Shown piece after piece: positions 25,634 to 35,129 of a stretch of 64,000 nt of DNA. The notes beneath the pieces are model-generated. The model saw only the letters and a list, made by a program, of their open reading frames with translations, was not told the DNA's origin and did no database searches. Source of the DNA: Gulosibacter macacae. GTDB lineage: Bacteria; Actinomycetota; Actinomycetes; Actinomycetales; Microbacteriaceae. The stretch spans positions 124,001 to 188,000 of the forward strand of contig NZ_RQVS01000002.1 in assembly GCF_003865375.1 (NCBI RefSeq), read 5' to 3'. The position numbers were made by a program, and so were the translations under genes. The first letter of the stretch is position 1. The number at the start of each line of letters is the position of its first letter.

Positions 25634-26397
25634 CCCGGCAAGTTGCGCTTGTGACCGGCGCGCGCCAGGGACTCGGGCAGGGTGCGGCGGTATCGCTCGC
25701 GCGTCGCGGCTTCGACCTTGTGCTCGTGGATGTGGTTGATGATTTGAGCGAGACAGTCGAGCTCGTTGAGGCCGAGGGGGCTGCGGTGCGCGTGCTCACG
25801 GCAGATCTCGCCGATGTGGCCGGGCACTCGGCACTTGTCGATGCCGCCTGGGATGCGTTTGGGCGCGTCGACTGCCTCGTGAACAATGCGGGTCTCGCGA
25901 TGCGGCCGCTGACTGACCTGCTCGACATCACGCCCGAGGCCTATGACCGGGTCGTCGACGTGAACCAGCGCGGCACCTTCTTTCTCACGCAGGCGGTGGC
26001 AAAGCGGATGATCGCGGCGGGTGGCGATGGCGGGCATCGCTCGATCATCACCGTGAGTTCGATCGCCGCGCGGATGGTGAGCACACTGCGCTCGCCATAC
26101 AACCTGTCGAAGACGGCGCTGAGCATGATGACCGAGCTTTTTGCGGTGCGTTTGGCTGAGGAGGGGATTGCGGCCTATGAGGTGCGGCCCGGTTATATGC
26201 GCACGGCGATGACCGCATCCGCGGTGCCGGAAGAGCTCACCCGCAGTATTGAGGCCGGGCGGGTGCCGGCTCGCCGATGGGGTACGCCCGACGACGTCGG
26301 CCAGACCATCGCGACTTTGGCCGCGGGGGAGCTGCCCTTCTCGACCGGCCAGGCGATCTGGATCGACGGCGGCCTGCACATGCACCAGGCCGACTGA
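25630..26397 (+). CDS. short-chain dehydrogenase/reductase
   Basis: A 255-residue SDR with TGARQGLGQG cofactor site, CLVNNAGLAM, active-site YNLSK and the C-terminal WIDGGLHM end common to 3-ketoacyl-reductase-like SDRs. The GTG start overlaps the cyclase stop, so the pair is translationally coupled. It would oxidise an alcohol or reduce a ketone in the same unknown pathway. Confidence 0.8.
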   Translation: MTRQVALVTGARQGLGQGAAVSLARRGFDLVLVDVVDDLSETVELVEAEGAAVRVLTADLADVAGHSALVDAAWDAFGRVDCLVNNAGLAMRPLTDLLDITPEAYDRVVDVNQRGTFFLTQAVAKRMIAAGGDGGHRSIITVSSIAARMVSTLRSPYNLSKTALSMMTELFAVRLAEEGIAAYEVRPGYMRTAMTASAVPEELTRSIEAGRVPARRWGTPDDVGQTIATLAAGELPFSTGQAIWIDGGLHMHQAD

Positions 26398-26458
26398 GTC
26401 CCGCGCCTCGTGCCAAGGCCTGCTTGTCGTTTTGGGTGTGCCGAGGTTCTTTAGGTGT

Positions 26459-26478
26459 GCTGAGGTTCTCGAAGCACC
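26459..26478. repeat. dispersed CTGAGG..TCGAAG repeat
   Basis: GCTGAGGTTCTCGAAGCACC lies in the gap before putA. The same core recurs inside putA (29535-29622) and after threonine synthase (37927-37945). A degenerate half copy precedes it at about 26440-26452. Confidence 0.55.
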
Positions 26479-26487
26479 GCAACTGGT

Positions 26488-26539
26488 CCTCTCGTGACAA
26501 AGTGGCCCACCCATGGGTGGGCCACTTCGCCACGAGAGG
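26488..26539. repeat. palindromic repeat family B, copy 1 (52 bp)
   Basis: Two arms beginning CCTCTCGTG meet at CCATGG, with two mismatches between the arms. The partner copy at 30172-30225 is on the other side of putA. It falls between the SDR stop and the putA start, so it may end the SDR transcript. Confidence 0.75.
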
Positions 26540-26612
26540 GTGACTTGCGACGAACCCGCGCGATCAGCCCACACTCAGCCCGCGACCGGCCCGGCGGATG
26601 AGGATAGCCAGC

Positions 26613-29600
26613 ATGAGCAATGGCGCCTCCGACTTCCACGACCTCGCCCCGCGCGCGGTCGACACCGTCCGTGAATGGCTTGCTGAGGCCGAACGCATCC
26701 CCGTCGACCCGGCCGGTGAACAACTCGCGAGGCTCCTGCGCGATCCGAACGGCCTCAGCTTCGCGGTCGGCTTTGTCGACGGCGTAATCCGCCCAGAAGA
26801 CCCCGAAGTTGCCGCCGCCAACCTGCAACGCCTCACCGCCGAAACCCCAGGCTTCCTGCCCGCACCACTCCGGGCGGCCGCGGGCGTCGGCGGCACCCTC
26901 GCCCCGCGCATCCCGGGCATCGTCGTACCCATCGCCCGACGCGTACTACGTCAGCTCGTCGGCCACCTCATCCTCGACGCCAGCGACGTACGGCTTGGCC
27001 CGGCACTACGCAAGCTCAATCGCGACGGCAACAAACTCAACCTCAACCTGCTCGGCGAAGCCGTGCTCGGCGATCGCGAAGCCACCCGCCGCCTCGAACG
27101 CACCACCAAGCTCCTCAGGCGTCCCGACGTCGACTACGTCTCCATCAAAGTGTCGGCAACCACCGCCCCGCACCAGCCCTGGGGGTTCGCCGATGCCGTC
27201 ACCGAAACCGTCGACCGGCTGCTCCCGCTGTTCAGCTACGCAGCCGCAGCCAAGACCCCGAAGTTCATCAACCTCGACATGGAGGAGTACCGCGATCTCG
27301 AGTTCACGATCGCGGTGTTCATGCGCCTCCTGAGCCAGCCCGCGCTCAAACAGCTCGAAGCAGGACTCGTGCTCCAGACCTATCTGCCAAATGCACTCGG
27401 AGCCATGCAACGCCTGCAGGCCTGGGCATCCTCGCGCGTGAACGCTGGCGGCGCACCCATCAAAGTGCGCCTCGTCAAGGGCGCGAATCTGCCCATGGAA
27501 CGCGTCGACGCCGAGGTGCACGGTTGGCCACTCGCGACATACCACGCCAAGGTCGACACGGATGCGAACTACAAGCGGGTGCTCGACTGGGCACTCACTC
27601 CCGAGCACACCGCGAATGTGCGACTCGGCATCGCCGGTCACAACCTCTTCGACGTCGCGCTCGCCTGGCTCGTCGCCGAACGTCGCGGCGTCACTGCAGC
27701 CATTGAGTTCGAGATGCTCCTCGGTATGGCGACCCAGCAGGCCGAGGTCGTGCGTCGGCACGTCGGCGGGCTGCGGCTCTACACGCCGATCGTGCATCCG
27801 GGCGAGTTCGATGTGGCGATCGCCTACCTCGTGCGCCGGCTCGAAGAAGGCGCGGCAAGTGACAACTTCATGTCGGCAGTGTTCGAGCTCGCCGACAACG
27901 AGCGGCTCTTTGCCCGCGAACGCGACTGCTTCCTCACCTCGATCGAAGAGATGGCCGCCGCCACCCCGAACTCGCACCGGGCGCAGGATCGCACGCGCCC
28001 CGCATCCCCAGCCCTGCGCTACGGCTTCGAGAACGCGCCTGATTCCGACCCGGCGATGATCGCGAATCAGGCCTGGGCCGAGGTTATTCGCGAGCACATC
28101 GCGACCTCGCAACTCGGTGAAGGCACTCGCGCGGCAAATACTGTGGCGACGAGCGAAGAATTGGATGCACGCATCCAAGCCGCGCTCGACTCCGGTTGGG
28201 GTGCGTGGTCGGCAGACGAACGGGCGGATGCGCTGCATGCCGTTGGTGACGAACTCGAGCGCCGCCGCGCCGAGCTCATCGAAGTCGCGGCGGCCGAGTG
28301 CGGGAAGACGCTCGACCAGGCCGATGTCGAAGTTTCAGAGGCGGTCGACTTCGCGCACTACTACGCCGAACGCGCCCGCGAGCTCGAACGCATTGACGGC
28401 GCCCGTTTCTCGCCCGCGAAGCTCATTGCGGTGACGCCACCGTGGAACTTCCCGCTCGCAATTCCGGCCGGGTCGACGCTGGCGGCGCTCGCGGCGGGCG
28501 CGCCGGCGATCTTGAAGCCGGCATCCGCCGCCTCGAGGTGTGGCGCCTTGCTTGCTGAGGCGATCTGGCAGGCGGTGCCGCGGGAGGCGATGCAATACGT
28601 GCAATTTGCTGAACGTGAGCTCGGCTCGAAGCTCATCGCCGACGAGGCGGTCGAACGGGTCATTCTCACCGGCGGCTACGAGACAGCCGAGGCGTTTCGA
28701 AGCATCCGGCCCGAGGTCGAACTGCTCGCTGAAACGAGCGGGAAAAACGCGATCATCATCACCCCGAGTGCCGACTACGACCTCGCGGTGCGCGATGTCA
28801 TCGCCTCGGCGTTCGGCCACGCGGGACAGAAGTGCTCAGCGGCCTCGCTCGTGATTCTCGTGGGCCAGGCGGGTGCATCGAAGCGGTTGCGCGATCAACT
28901 CGTCGATGGGGTGCGCTCGCTGCGGGTCGGACCGCCGAGTGATGCGCTCGCGAAAATGGGGCCGATCATCGCGCCCGCCTCAGGCAAGCTCTTGCGTGGA
29001 CTGTCGGTGCTGGGTGAGGGCGAGAACTGGGTGCTTGAGCCGCGTCCGCTCGATAAGGCCGGGATACTCTGGTCGCCCGGCCTGCGCGCGGGCGTGCGGC
29101 GGGGGAGCGAGTACCACCTCACCGAGTACTTCGGCCCGATTCTTGGTGTGATGCGGGTTGACACCCTCGACGAGGCGATCGAGGCGGTGAATGAAGTCGA
29201 CTATGGACTCACCTCGGGGCTGCACTCGCGCGATGCCGAGGAGATTGCGCGCTGGCTCGAGCGGGTGCAGGCCGGCAACCTTTACGTGAATCGCGGGATT
29301 ACCGGAGCAATCGTGCAACGCCAGCCCTTCGGCGGCTGGAAGAAGTCGGTGGTCGGTGCGACCGTGAAAGCGGGCGGTCCGAACTACCTCTTCGGCCTTG
29401 GTAATTGGGATGCGGCGGAGGCCGTCGACGGCGCAACTCCCGTCGAGCCTCGGGTCGTCGCGCTGCTGGATGCGGTGGGCGACGATCTCGCGCGGGGTGA
29501 GGATCGCGCGCTGAGGCCCACGAAGCGTGAGACCGGTGCTTCGAGTGCCTCAGCACACGGGCTGGATGGTGCCCTGAGGTTCTCGAAGGGCGAGGTGGGT

Positions 29601-30161
29601 GGTGCTTCGAGTGCCTCAGCACGCGGCGGAGGGCACCTGGCTCGGGCCGCCGCATCCGATGAAGCGGCCTGGCAGACCGAGTTCAGCCAGAACCGCGATG
29701 TGCAGGGCCTGGCGGCCGAGCGCAATGTCTTCCGCTATCTTCCGGTGACCGCTCCGGTGCAACTCCGTGTCGCGGAGGGCGAGCCGATCGAACACGCGCT
29801 TCGCCTCGCCCTCGCGGGTCTGCGTGCGGGCGCACCCTTCGTGCTCTCCACGGCCGAGGCGCTGCCGCCCGAAGCCATGCGCATCCTGCACACGTCGCAA
29901 TTGCCGTGTGTGATCGAGACCGACGCGGAGTTCCGCATCCGGGTGCCGAAGTTGCGCGGACGCTTGCGATTCATCGGGTCGGATGCGGAATACCGCGCGG
30001 TCGCGGCAGCGTCGGGCTCACCCGAGCTCGCAATCTGGCGCCGCCGAGTCACCGAATCTGGCCGGCTCGAGCTGTTGCCATTCCTGCATGAGCAGGCGGT
30101 GTCGATCACGGCCCACCGGTACGGCTCACCTGATCCGCTGGTGGCAGAGGTGCTTGCCTAG
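26613..30161 (+). CDS. putA: bifunctional proline dehydrogenase / delta-1-pyrroline-5-carboxylate dehydrogenase
   Basis: A 1182-residue enzyme oxidising proline to glutamate in two steps. The N-terminal half is the FAD-dependent proline dehydrogenase barrel: YVSIKVSA, FINLDMEEYRD, LQTYLPNAL, VRLVKGAN. The aldehyde dehydrogenase half follows (about residues 500-940), with TPPWNFPLA, LAETSGKNA (base Glu) and GHAGQKCSAAS (nucleophile Cys), ending near QPFGGWKKSVVG. About 240 further residues follow; the linker at about residues 970-1010 is low-complexity and encoded by an in-frame run of dispersed repeats (29535-29622). The start at 26613 has GAGGA eight bases before it. Palindromes of family B sit on both sides of the gene. 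Confidence 0.9.
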   Translation: MSNGASDFHDLAPRAVDTVREWLAEAERIPVDPAGEQLARLLRDPNGLSFAVGFVDGVIRPEDPEVAAANLQRLTAETPGFLPAPLRAAAGVGGTLAPRIPGIVVPIARRVLRQLVGHLILDASDVRLGPALRKLNRDGNKLNLNLLGEAVLGDREATRRLERTTKLLRRPDVDYVSIKVSATTAPHQPWGFADAVTETVDRLLPLFSYAAAAKTPKFINLDMEEYRDLEFTIAVFMRLLSQPALKQLEAGLVLQTYLPNALGAMQRLQAWASSRVNAGGAPIKVRLVKGANLPMERVDAEVHGWPLATYHAKVDTDANYKRVLDWALTPEHTANVRLGIAGHNLFDVALAWLVAERRGVTAAIEFEMLLGMATQQAEVVRRHVGGLRLYTPIVHPGEFDVAIAYLVRRLEEGAASDNFMSAVFELADNERLFARERDCFLTSIEEMAAATPNSHRAQDRTRPASPALRYGFENAPDSDPAMIANQAWAEVIREHIATSQLGEGTRAANTVATSEELDARIQAALDSGWGAWSADERADALHAVGDELERRRAELIEVAAAECGKTLDQADVEVSEAVDFAHYYAERARELERIDGARFSPAKLIAVTPPWNFPLAIPAGSTLAALAAGAPAILKPASAASRCGALLAEAIWQAVPREAMQYVQFAERELGSKLIADEAVERVILTGGYETAEAFRSIRPEVELLAETSGKNAIIITPSADYDLAVRDVIASAFGHAGQKCSAASLVILVGQAGASKRLRDQLVDGVRSLRVGPPSDALAKMGPIIAPASGKLLRGLSVLGEGENWVLEPRPLDKAGILWSPGLRAGVRRGSEYHLTEYFGPILGVMRVDTLDEAIEAVNEVDYGLTSGLHSRDAEEIARWLERVQAGNLYVNRGITGAIVQRQPFGGWKKSVVGATVKAGGPNYLFGLGNWDAAEAVDGATPVEPRVVALLDAVGDDLARGEDRALRPTKRETGASSASAHGLDGALRFSKGEVGGASSASARGGGHLARAAASDEAAWQTEFSQNRDVQGLAAERNVFRYLPVTAPVQLRVAEGEPIEHALRLALAGLRAGAPFVLSTAEALPPEAMRILHTSQLPCVIETDAEFRIRVPKLRGRLRFIGSDAEYRAVAAASGSPELAIWRRRVTESGRLELLPFLHEQAVSITAHRYGSPDPLVAEVLA
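29535..29622 (+). repeat. dispersed repeats inside the putA coding sequence
   Basis: GGTGCTTCGAGTGCCTCAGC at 29535 recurs at 29601, and between them at 29569-29591 is an inverted version with CCCTGAGGTTCTCGAAGGG. These match the intergenic CTGAGG..TCGAAG element. The reading frame stays open, encoding GASSASA twice in a linker after the aldehyde dehydrogenase domain. Confidence 0.7.
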
Positions 30162-30171
30162 CGACAAGTCC

Positions 30172-30225
30172 CCCTCTCGTGGCGAACTCCCCCACCCATG
30201 GGTGGGGGAGTTCGCCACGAGAGGG
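30172..30225. repeat. palindromic repeat family B, copy 2 (54 bp, perfect)
   Basis: Perfect 27-bp arms, starting CCCTCTCGTGGCGAACTCCC, meet at CCATGG without a loop. It lies 10 bp after the putA stop and 22 bp before the end of the convergent decarboxylase gene, a natural place for a two-way terminator. Confidence 0.8.
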
Positions 30226-30247
30226 CCACTTGCGGGCCGCGATCGCC

Positions 30248-32476
30248 TTACTCGCGGATGCAGGCGACCGTGCGGGTGCCGTCCGACGCCAGGCCGTGGG
30301 TGTCGCCCGAAAAGCCGGGGAACTCATCCACCAAGAGCGACTCCACCCGCAGGTACTCGACGATGAGTTCCGACACCCGCTCACCCGGCACGACCAGCGG
30401 AATGCCCGGTGGGTAGGGCGTGAGCAGCACTGCGGTCGTGCGTCCGGCGAGCTCCGCGATCGGCACGTGCTCGACTTCGCCGTCGATCATTGCGGCCCAC
30501 GCATCGGCCGGCAGCATCGTCATCTCGGGGTCGTCGAGGTAGATGTCGGTCGAGAGGTTCGCGAAGTCATGCTCGCGGTAGGCGGCGTGCATCTCGTCGC
30601 AGAGATCACGGAGGCGGCGTCCACGGTATTCGGGATGCTCCGCCACGAACCGAGGCATCACCAGTCGTAGCCCCGCGTTTTGGTCGTAGGCACGCTTGAA
30701 TCGGTGCAACTCGGCAATGAGGGTGTTCCACCGGCCCTTCGTCACCCCGATCGTGAACAGCACGAACAGTGAGTAGAGGCCAATCTTCTCAACGACGATG
30801 CCGTGCTCGGCAAGGTACTTCGCGAGCACTGGGCCGGGAATACCCCTATCGGCAAACTCACCATTCACCGAGAGGCCCGGTGTCGTGAGCGTCACCTTGA
30901 GCGGGTCGAGCATGGTGAAACCGTCGTCGACTGAGCCGTCGAAGCCGTGCCAATCGTCACCCGGGCGAAGGAGCCAGTCCTCGCGCTGCAACGCGCCATC
31001 CGAGAGCGCCGATTCCGGACCCCACACGTCGAACCACCAGTCGCCTTCAGGTAGTTCGCGACCGATGCGCGAGATCGCGCGACGAAACTCGAGGGCCTCC
31101 GTCAATGCATCCTCGACGAGTGCCCGGCCACCAACGCCACGCATCATCTCGGCCGAAACATCGCAGCTCGCGATGATCGCGTACTGCGGCGAGGTCGAGG
31201 TGTGCATGAGGTACGACTCGTTGAAGATGTCGCGGTCGAGGTGACGCGTCTCGGAATCCTGCACGAGAATCTGCGAGGCCTGCGAGAGCCCGGCGAGCAG
31301 CTTGTGCGTCGACTGCGTCGCATAGACGAGCGAGTCGGTCGTGCGCTCGCGGCGGTCGTCGACCGCGTGCATCCCGGCATAGAGCTCGTGGAACGCCGCG
31401 TGCGGCACCCACGCCTCGTCGAAGTGCAGGGCGGTGACGTGGCCGTCGAGCGTGCGCTTGATCTCATCGGCGTCGTAGAGGATGCCGTCGTAGGTCGATT
31501 GCGTCAGCGTGAGAATGCGCGGGGTTGCGTCGCCGTCTTCAATAAATGGATGCGCCTCGATGCGCCGGCGAATCTCGGCCGGGTCGAACTCACTGCGGGG
31601 AATCGGCCCGATGATGCCGGCGCGGTTGCGGGTCGGCTGCAGGTAGATGGGCACAGCGCCGGTGAGCATGAGCGAGTGCAGGATCGACTTGTGGCAGTTA
31701 CGGTCGACGAGCACGACATCGCCCGCGCCCACGCAGGAGTTCCAGACGATCTTGTTTGAGGTCGAGGTGCCGTTCGTCACAAAGAAGAGGTGGTCGGCGC
31801 GGAAGGTTTCGGAGGCGCGCACCTCGGAGTCGGCAACGGGACCCGAGTGGTCAAGCAACTGGCCGAGTTCTTTCACCGAGCTCGACACATCCGAGCGCAG
31901 CAGGTTTTCGCCGAAGAAGTTGTGGAAGAGCGTGCCGACCGGCGACTTCAAGAAGGCCGTGCCACCCGAGTGACCGGGGGAGTGCCAGGAGTAGGCCCCG
32001 TCGTCGGCGTAGTGGATGAGCGCCTTGAAAAACGGCGGCGCCATCTTGGCGAGGTAGTTCGCGGCCTCGCGCTGAATCGAGCGGGCGGCGAATTGCGGGG
32101 TGTCTTCGTGGGCGTTGACGACGCCTTCGATCTCGCTGAGCACGTCAACCGGGATGCGCCGGGCCGTGAGCTGCTCGCCGAACAGATAAATTGGCAGGCG
32201 CTCGTTCTGGCCGCGCACGACGCGCACGAATTCGCGCAATGCGAGCATGGGTGCCTCATCGTCACCGCGCAGCGCGCGCGGGTCGACCACGTAGACGACC
32301 GCCGAATTGTCGGTGGTGAGGCGACCGTACGAGGTCGCATCGTCAACGGCGTGGATGCGCTCGACGGCGGTTCCTGAGGCGATGAATGCCTCTTCGAGGG
32401 CATCGAGGGCTTGCCAGGTTTCGGGCGCGGGGGTGACGGAGTTCGTCACAATGGCGATGGGGAATGCGGCGCTCAT
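30248..32476 (-). CDS. Orn/Lys/Arg decarboxylase (inducible, PLP-dependent)
   Basis: A 742-residue member of the large biodegradative fold-type I decarboxylases (SpeF/CadA/AdiA class). The PLP lysine is in YATQSTHKLLAGLSQAS, the substrate-region Asp and His in LHFDEAWVPHAAF, and the N-terminal wing domain and C-terminal domain are both present. It would make putrescine, cadaverine or agmatine; which one cannot be read from sequence. The start at 32476 has GAAGGA six bases ahead; the longer frame to 32533 is not supported. No antiporter gene is adjacent. Confidence 0.84.
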   Translation of the reverse strand: MSAAFPIAIVTNSVTPAPETWQALDALEEAFIASGTAVERIHAVDDATSYGRLTTDNSAVVYVVDPRALRGDDEAPMLALREFVRVVRGQNERLPIYLFGEQLTARRIPVDVLSEIEGVVNAHEDTPQFAARSIQREAANYLAKMAPPFFKALIHYADDGAYSWHSPGHSGGTAFLKSPVGTLFHNFFGENLLRSDVSSSVKELGQLLDHSGPVADSEVRASETFRADHLFFVTNGTSTSNKIVWNSCVGAGDVVLVDRNCHKSILHSLMLTGAVPIYLQPTRNRAGIIGPIPRSEFDPAEIRRRIEAHPFIEDGDATPRILTLTQSTYDGILYDADEIKRTLDGHVTALHFDEAWVPHAAFHELYAGMHAVDDRRERTTDSLVYATQSTHKLLAGLSQASQILVQDSETRHLDRDIFNESYLMHTSTSPQYAIIASCDVSAEMMRGVGGRALVEDALTEALEFRRAISRIGRELPEGDWWFDVWGPESALSDGALQREDWLLRPGDDWHGFDGSVDDGFTMLDPLKVTLTTPGLSVNGEFADRGIPGPVLAKYLAEHGIVVEKIGLYSLFVLFTIGVTKGRWNTLIAELHRFKRAYDQNAGLRLVMPRFVAEHPEYRGRRLRDLCDEMHAAYREHDFANLSTDIYLDDPEMTMLPADAWAAMIDGEVEHVPIAELAGRTTAVLLTPYPPGIPLVVPGERVSELIVEYLRVESLLVDEFPGFSGDTHGLASDGTRTVACIRE

Positions 32477-32620
32477 GCTGTCCTTCGTGGGGTCAGTCAA
32501 CTGGCCGCTTCGTCGCGACCACTTGCCGAGCATATCGGCCCGAACCCAAAGATGTGAACGACATTCACTGCGTTGACCAGGGCAAGAGGCCCGGTTGCAC
32601 GCTCGAAGATGGTGGCGCTG

Positions 32621-33091
32621 CTAGTCCTGCGCCGCCACCAGGCGCTGGAGGAAAGCCACGAGTTGCTGATGTTCTGCTTCAGTGAATCCGCTCGCGAAGG
32701 TGATGTCGGTGCCGCGCACCACCTTCTCGATTTCGGCGCGGCGTTCACGTCCGAGCTTCGTGGGAACGACGAGCTTGGTGCGGCGGTCGTTCGGGTCGGG
32801 TGTGCGCTCGACGAGTCCCTGCGTCTCGAGCTCGTCAATGAGTGGTACGAGCTGGCTCGGGTCAAGCGAGATCGCGACTGCGAGCTCGCGCTGGTTTGCC
32901 GGCGGGAAATCGCAAGTGATCGAGAGCAGTGAGTAGGTGCGCACGCGCATCCCGAGTGGCTCAAGCGCGTTCCGAGCATGGCGGCTGGCGATTGACCCCG
33001 CCTTGGCGAGCAGGAAGCCGACATCGGCGTCAATGCCCACATCGTCGAGCCGTGCATCCTGTTTTTCAACAGTCGCGTCGATCTTGGTCAT
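32621..33091 (-). CDS. MarR-family transcriptional regulator
   Basis: A 156-residue winged-helix repressor: NQRELAVAISLDPSQLVPLIDELETQGLV, then the wing TPDPNDRRTKLVVPTKLG. It is divergent from the broken CoA ligase at 33262. MarR genes in this arrangement (CouR/FerR type) often control hydroxycinnamate or aryl-CoA pathways and respond to aryl-CoA, so the regulator may now be left without its target. Confidence 0.82.
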   Translation of the reverse strand: MTKIDATVEKQDARLDDVGIDADVGFLLAKAGSIASRHARNALEPLGMRVRTYSLLSITCDFPPANQRELAVAISLDPSQLVPLIDELETQGLVERTPDPNDRRTKLVVPTKLGRERRAEIEKVVRGTDITFASGFTEAEHQQLVAFLQRLVAAQD

Positions 33092-33261
33092 GGTGAATCC
33101 TCAGTAACAATAGTTGACGATATCAATGATTAATGGTCTCATTGATTTCGTCACTGCGGGGCATAGGCGCCCCGCTAGCCTGAACGATGCGAGCGCGCCT
33201 CGCAAGGCGGTGGCTAGCAAGTCGATGAGGACTTTCTCCTCGCAAGCGTCCGGGAGGCGAT

Positions 33262-34543
33262 GTGCGCAATCAAGGTCTTGGCTCATGGATTCACCGTCAG
33301 CGAGTGAAGTCGCGCGACCGTGTCGCGATCATTCACGGCGATCGACAGATCACCTATGACGCCCTCGCCGAGCGCATCGACCGGCTCTCGAATGCGTTGC
33401 ACGAACGCGGAGTGCGCAAGGGTGACCGCGTCGCCTATCTCGGTGGCAATCACATTGCCTTCCTTGAGACTTTCTTTGCCTGCGGCCAGCTCGGGGCGAT
33501 CATCGTGCCGATCAACACTCGCAGCGCACCGCCTGAGATCGAGTACGTGCTCGATGACTCGGCGACCGAGGTGCTCGTCTTTGACACTCGGATGCGTGAC
33601 CTCGCCCGCGCGGGCAGTTGGTCGTCGGGTGTGCGCCATCGTCTGCACATTGACGGCGAGGCGTATGAAGCGGTCGAGTCGTACGAGGATGCCTTGCAGG
33701 CTGGCTCGCCGAAGACTCGCGATGACCTTGTCACCCGCGCCGACCCGGCGATGATTCTCTACACCTCCGGCACGACCGGTCGGCCGAAGGGTGCGGTGCT
33801 CACGCACGGCAACTTCACCTGGAATTCGATGAACGTGCTCGTTGACTATGACCTCACTTCCTCGTCGACGACGCTGTTGATTGCACCGATGTTCCACGGT
33901 GCATCGCTCGGAATGGGTGCACTCCCGACGCTGCTCAAGGGTGGCCGGCTCGTGCTCCACAATGAATTTGTTCCTGCTGACGTGCTGAGCGACATTGCGC
34001 ACCACCAGGTGACCCTGCTCAGTGGCGTGCCGACGACTTTCCAGTTGCTTGCGGAGCATCCTGATTGGGAGGCGGCAGACCTTTCGAGCCTGCAGATGAT
34101 CTCGTGCGGTGGCAGTCAGCTTCCGCGACGGGTCTCGGATGCCTATGTGAACCGCGGCATCGCCTTTTCGATGAAGTACGGCATGACCGAAACTTCACCT
34201 ACACGCCGCCCAGGTACGCCGGTGAGTACGAGGGGGTAAGTGGCCTTTCGCACTTCTTCACCGATGTGCGCATCATGAACGAGGAAGGCGAGTTCTTGCC
34301 TGCGCGCGAAGTGGGCAAAATCGTCATCGAGGGTCCGAACGTCATTCCCGAGTACTGGCGCAAGCCTGAGGCGACCGCCGAGTCGCGTCGCGGCGAGTGG
34401 TTCCGCTCGGGTTACTTCGGTTACCTGGATGCGGATGGTTTCCTTTACGTCTCGGCTCGCGCGAAAGACATGATCATTTCGGGTGGCGAGAACATCTACC
34501 CGGCGGCGATCGAGCAGATGCTCATGGAGATCGCCGATCTCGA
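33262..34543 (+). pseudogene. acyl/aryl-CoA ligase remnant, frameshifted and 3'-truncated
   Basis: An AMP-forming CoA ligase. The GTG start (GGGAGG upstream), the P-loop-like motif YTSGTTGRPKGAV, and the KYGMTET motif are intact in the first frame, which then ends at 34239. From about 34193 the normal sequence continues in another frame (YTPPRYAGEYEG..., FRSGYFGYLDADGFLYVSARAKDM, ISGGENIYPA) and stops abruptly after LMEIADLD at about 34543. The C-terminal ~80-100 residues with the catalytic Lys are gone and the sequence joins the antisense end of an SDR remnant. It was perhaps a hydroxycinnamate or fatty acid CoA ligase. Confidence 0.85.
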
Positions 34544-34962
34544 CTGGCCGAAGTTGCCGTACTGGCCGGTGGGCGAGCCGATCGGGATGATGCGGCCAGC
34601 GACGCCGTTCTCCTTGAAGTAGCGGAACGCTTCGCGGCCGACGAGGAAGGTGCCGCGCCGGTGCACCTTGATGACGAGGTCGAAGTCTTCAGCGGTCATC
34701 TTGAGGACCGACTTGTCGCGGAGGATGCCCGCGTTGTTCACGACGATGTCGAGGCCACCGAAGGTGACGACGGCGACGGCGTTGCCGCCGGCGTAAGTGA
34801 TGGTCTTGACTGCCTCGGCGGCGGTGGCTTCGTTGACGTCATTGATGACGACGGATGCGCCGCGGCGCGCGAGTTCCTGGGCGTAGGCGAGTCCGAGGCC
34901 CTGTCCCGAGCCAGTGTAACGATGGCAACCTTGCCGGCGAGGGGCGTGGCGTTGTCGGTCAT
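34544..34962 (-). pseudogene. short-chain dehydrogenase remnant, frameshifted and deleted
   Basis: Starts well (MTDNATPLAGKVAIVT, with AAAGGAG upstream), then a frameshift at about 34912-34918 separates it from GSGQGLGLAYAQELARRGAS. A short internal deletion at about 34765 joins GNAVAVV directly to TFGGLDIVVNNAG, removing some 20 residues. The frame goes on to RIIPIGSPTGQYGNFGQ and is cut before the catalytic YxxxK, exactly where the CoA ligase remnant begins on the opposite strand. Confidence 0.83.
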
Positions 34963-35129
34963 GCGTTCTCTCCTTTGAGACGTGTCTGGTGGAATATTCG
35001 CATTCCCAACCAGCTTGGGTTCTGCGCCGGAGCACCCGCCCCGTTAAGTCAATGAAAGTCCAAATCATTGAAAATGTCAACGGAAATGATTGATGCTGTA
35101 GTCGATACCCTGGGCGGTATGCTCGGCTC

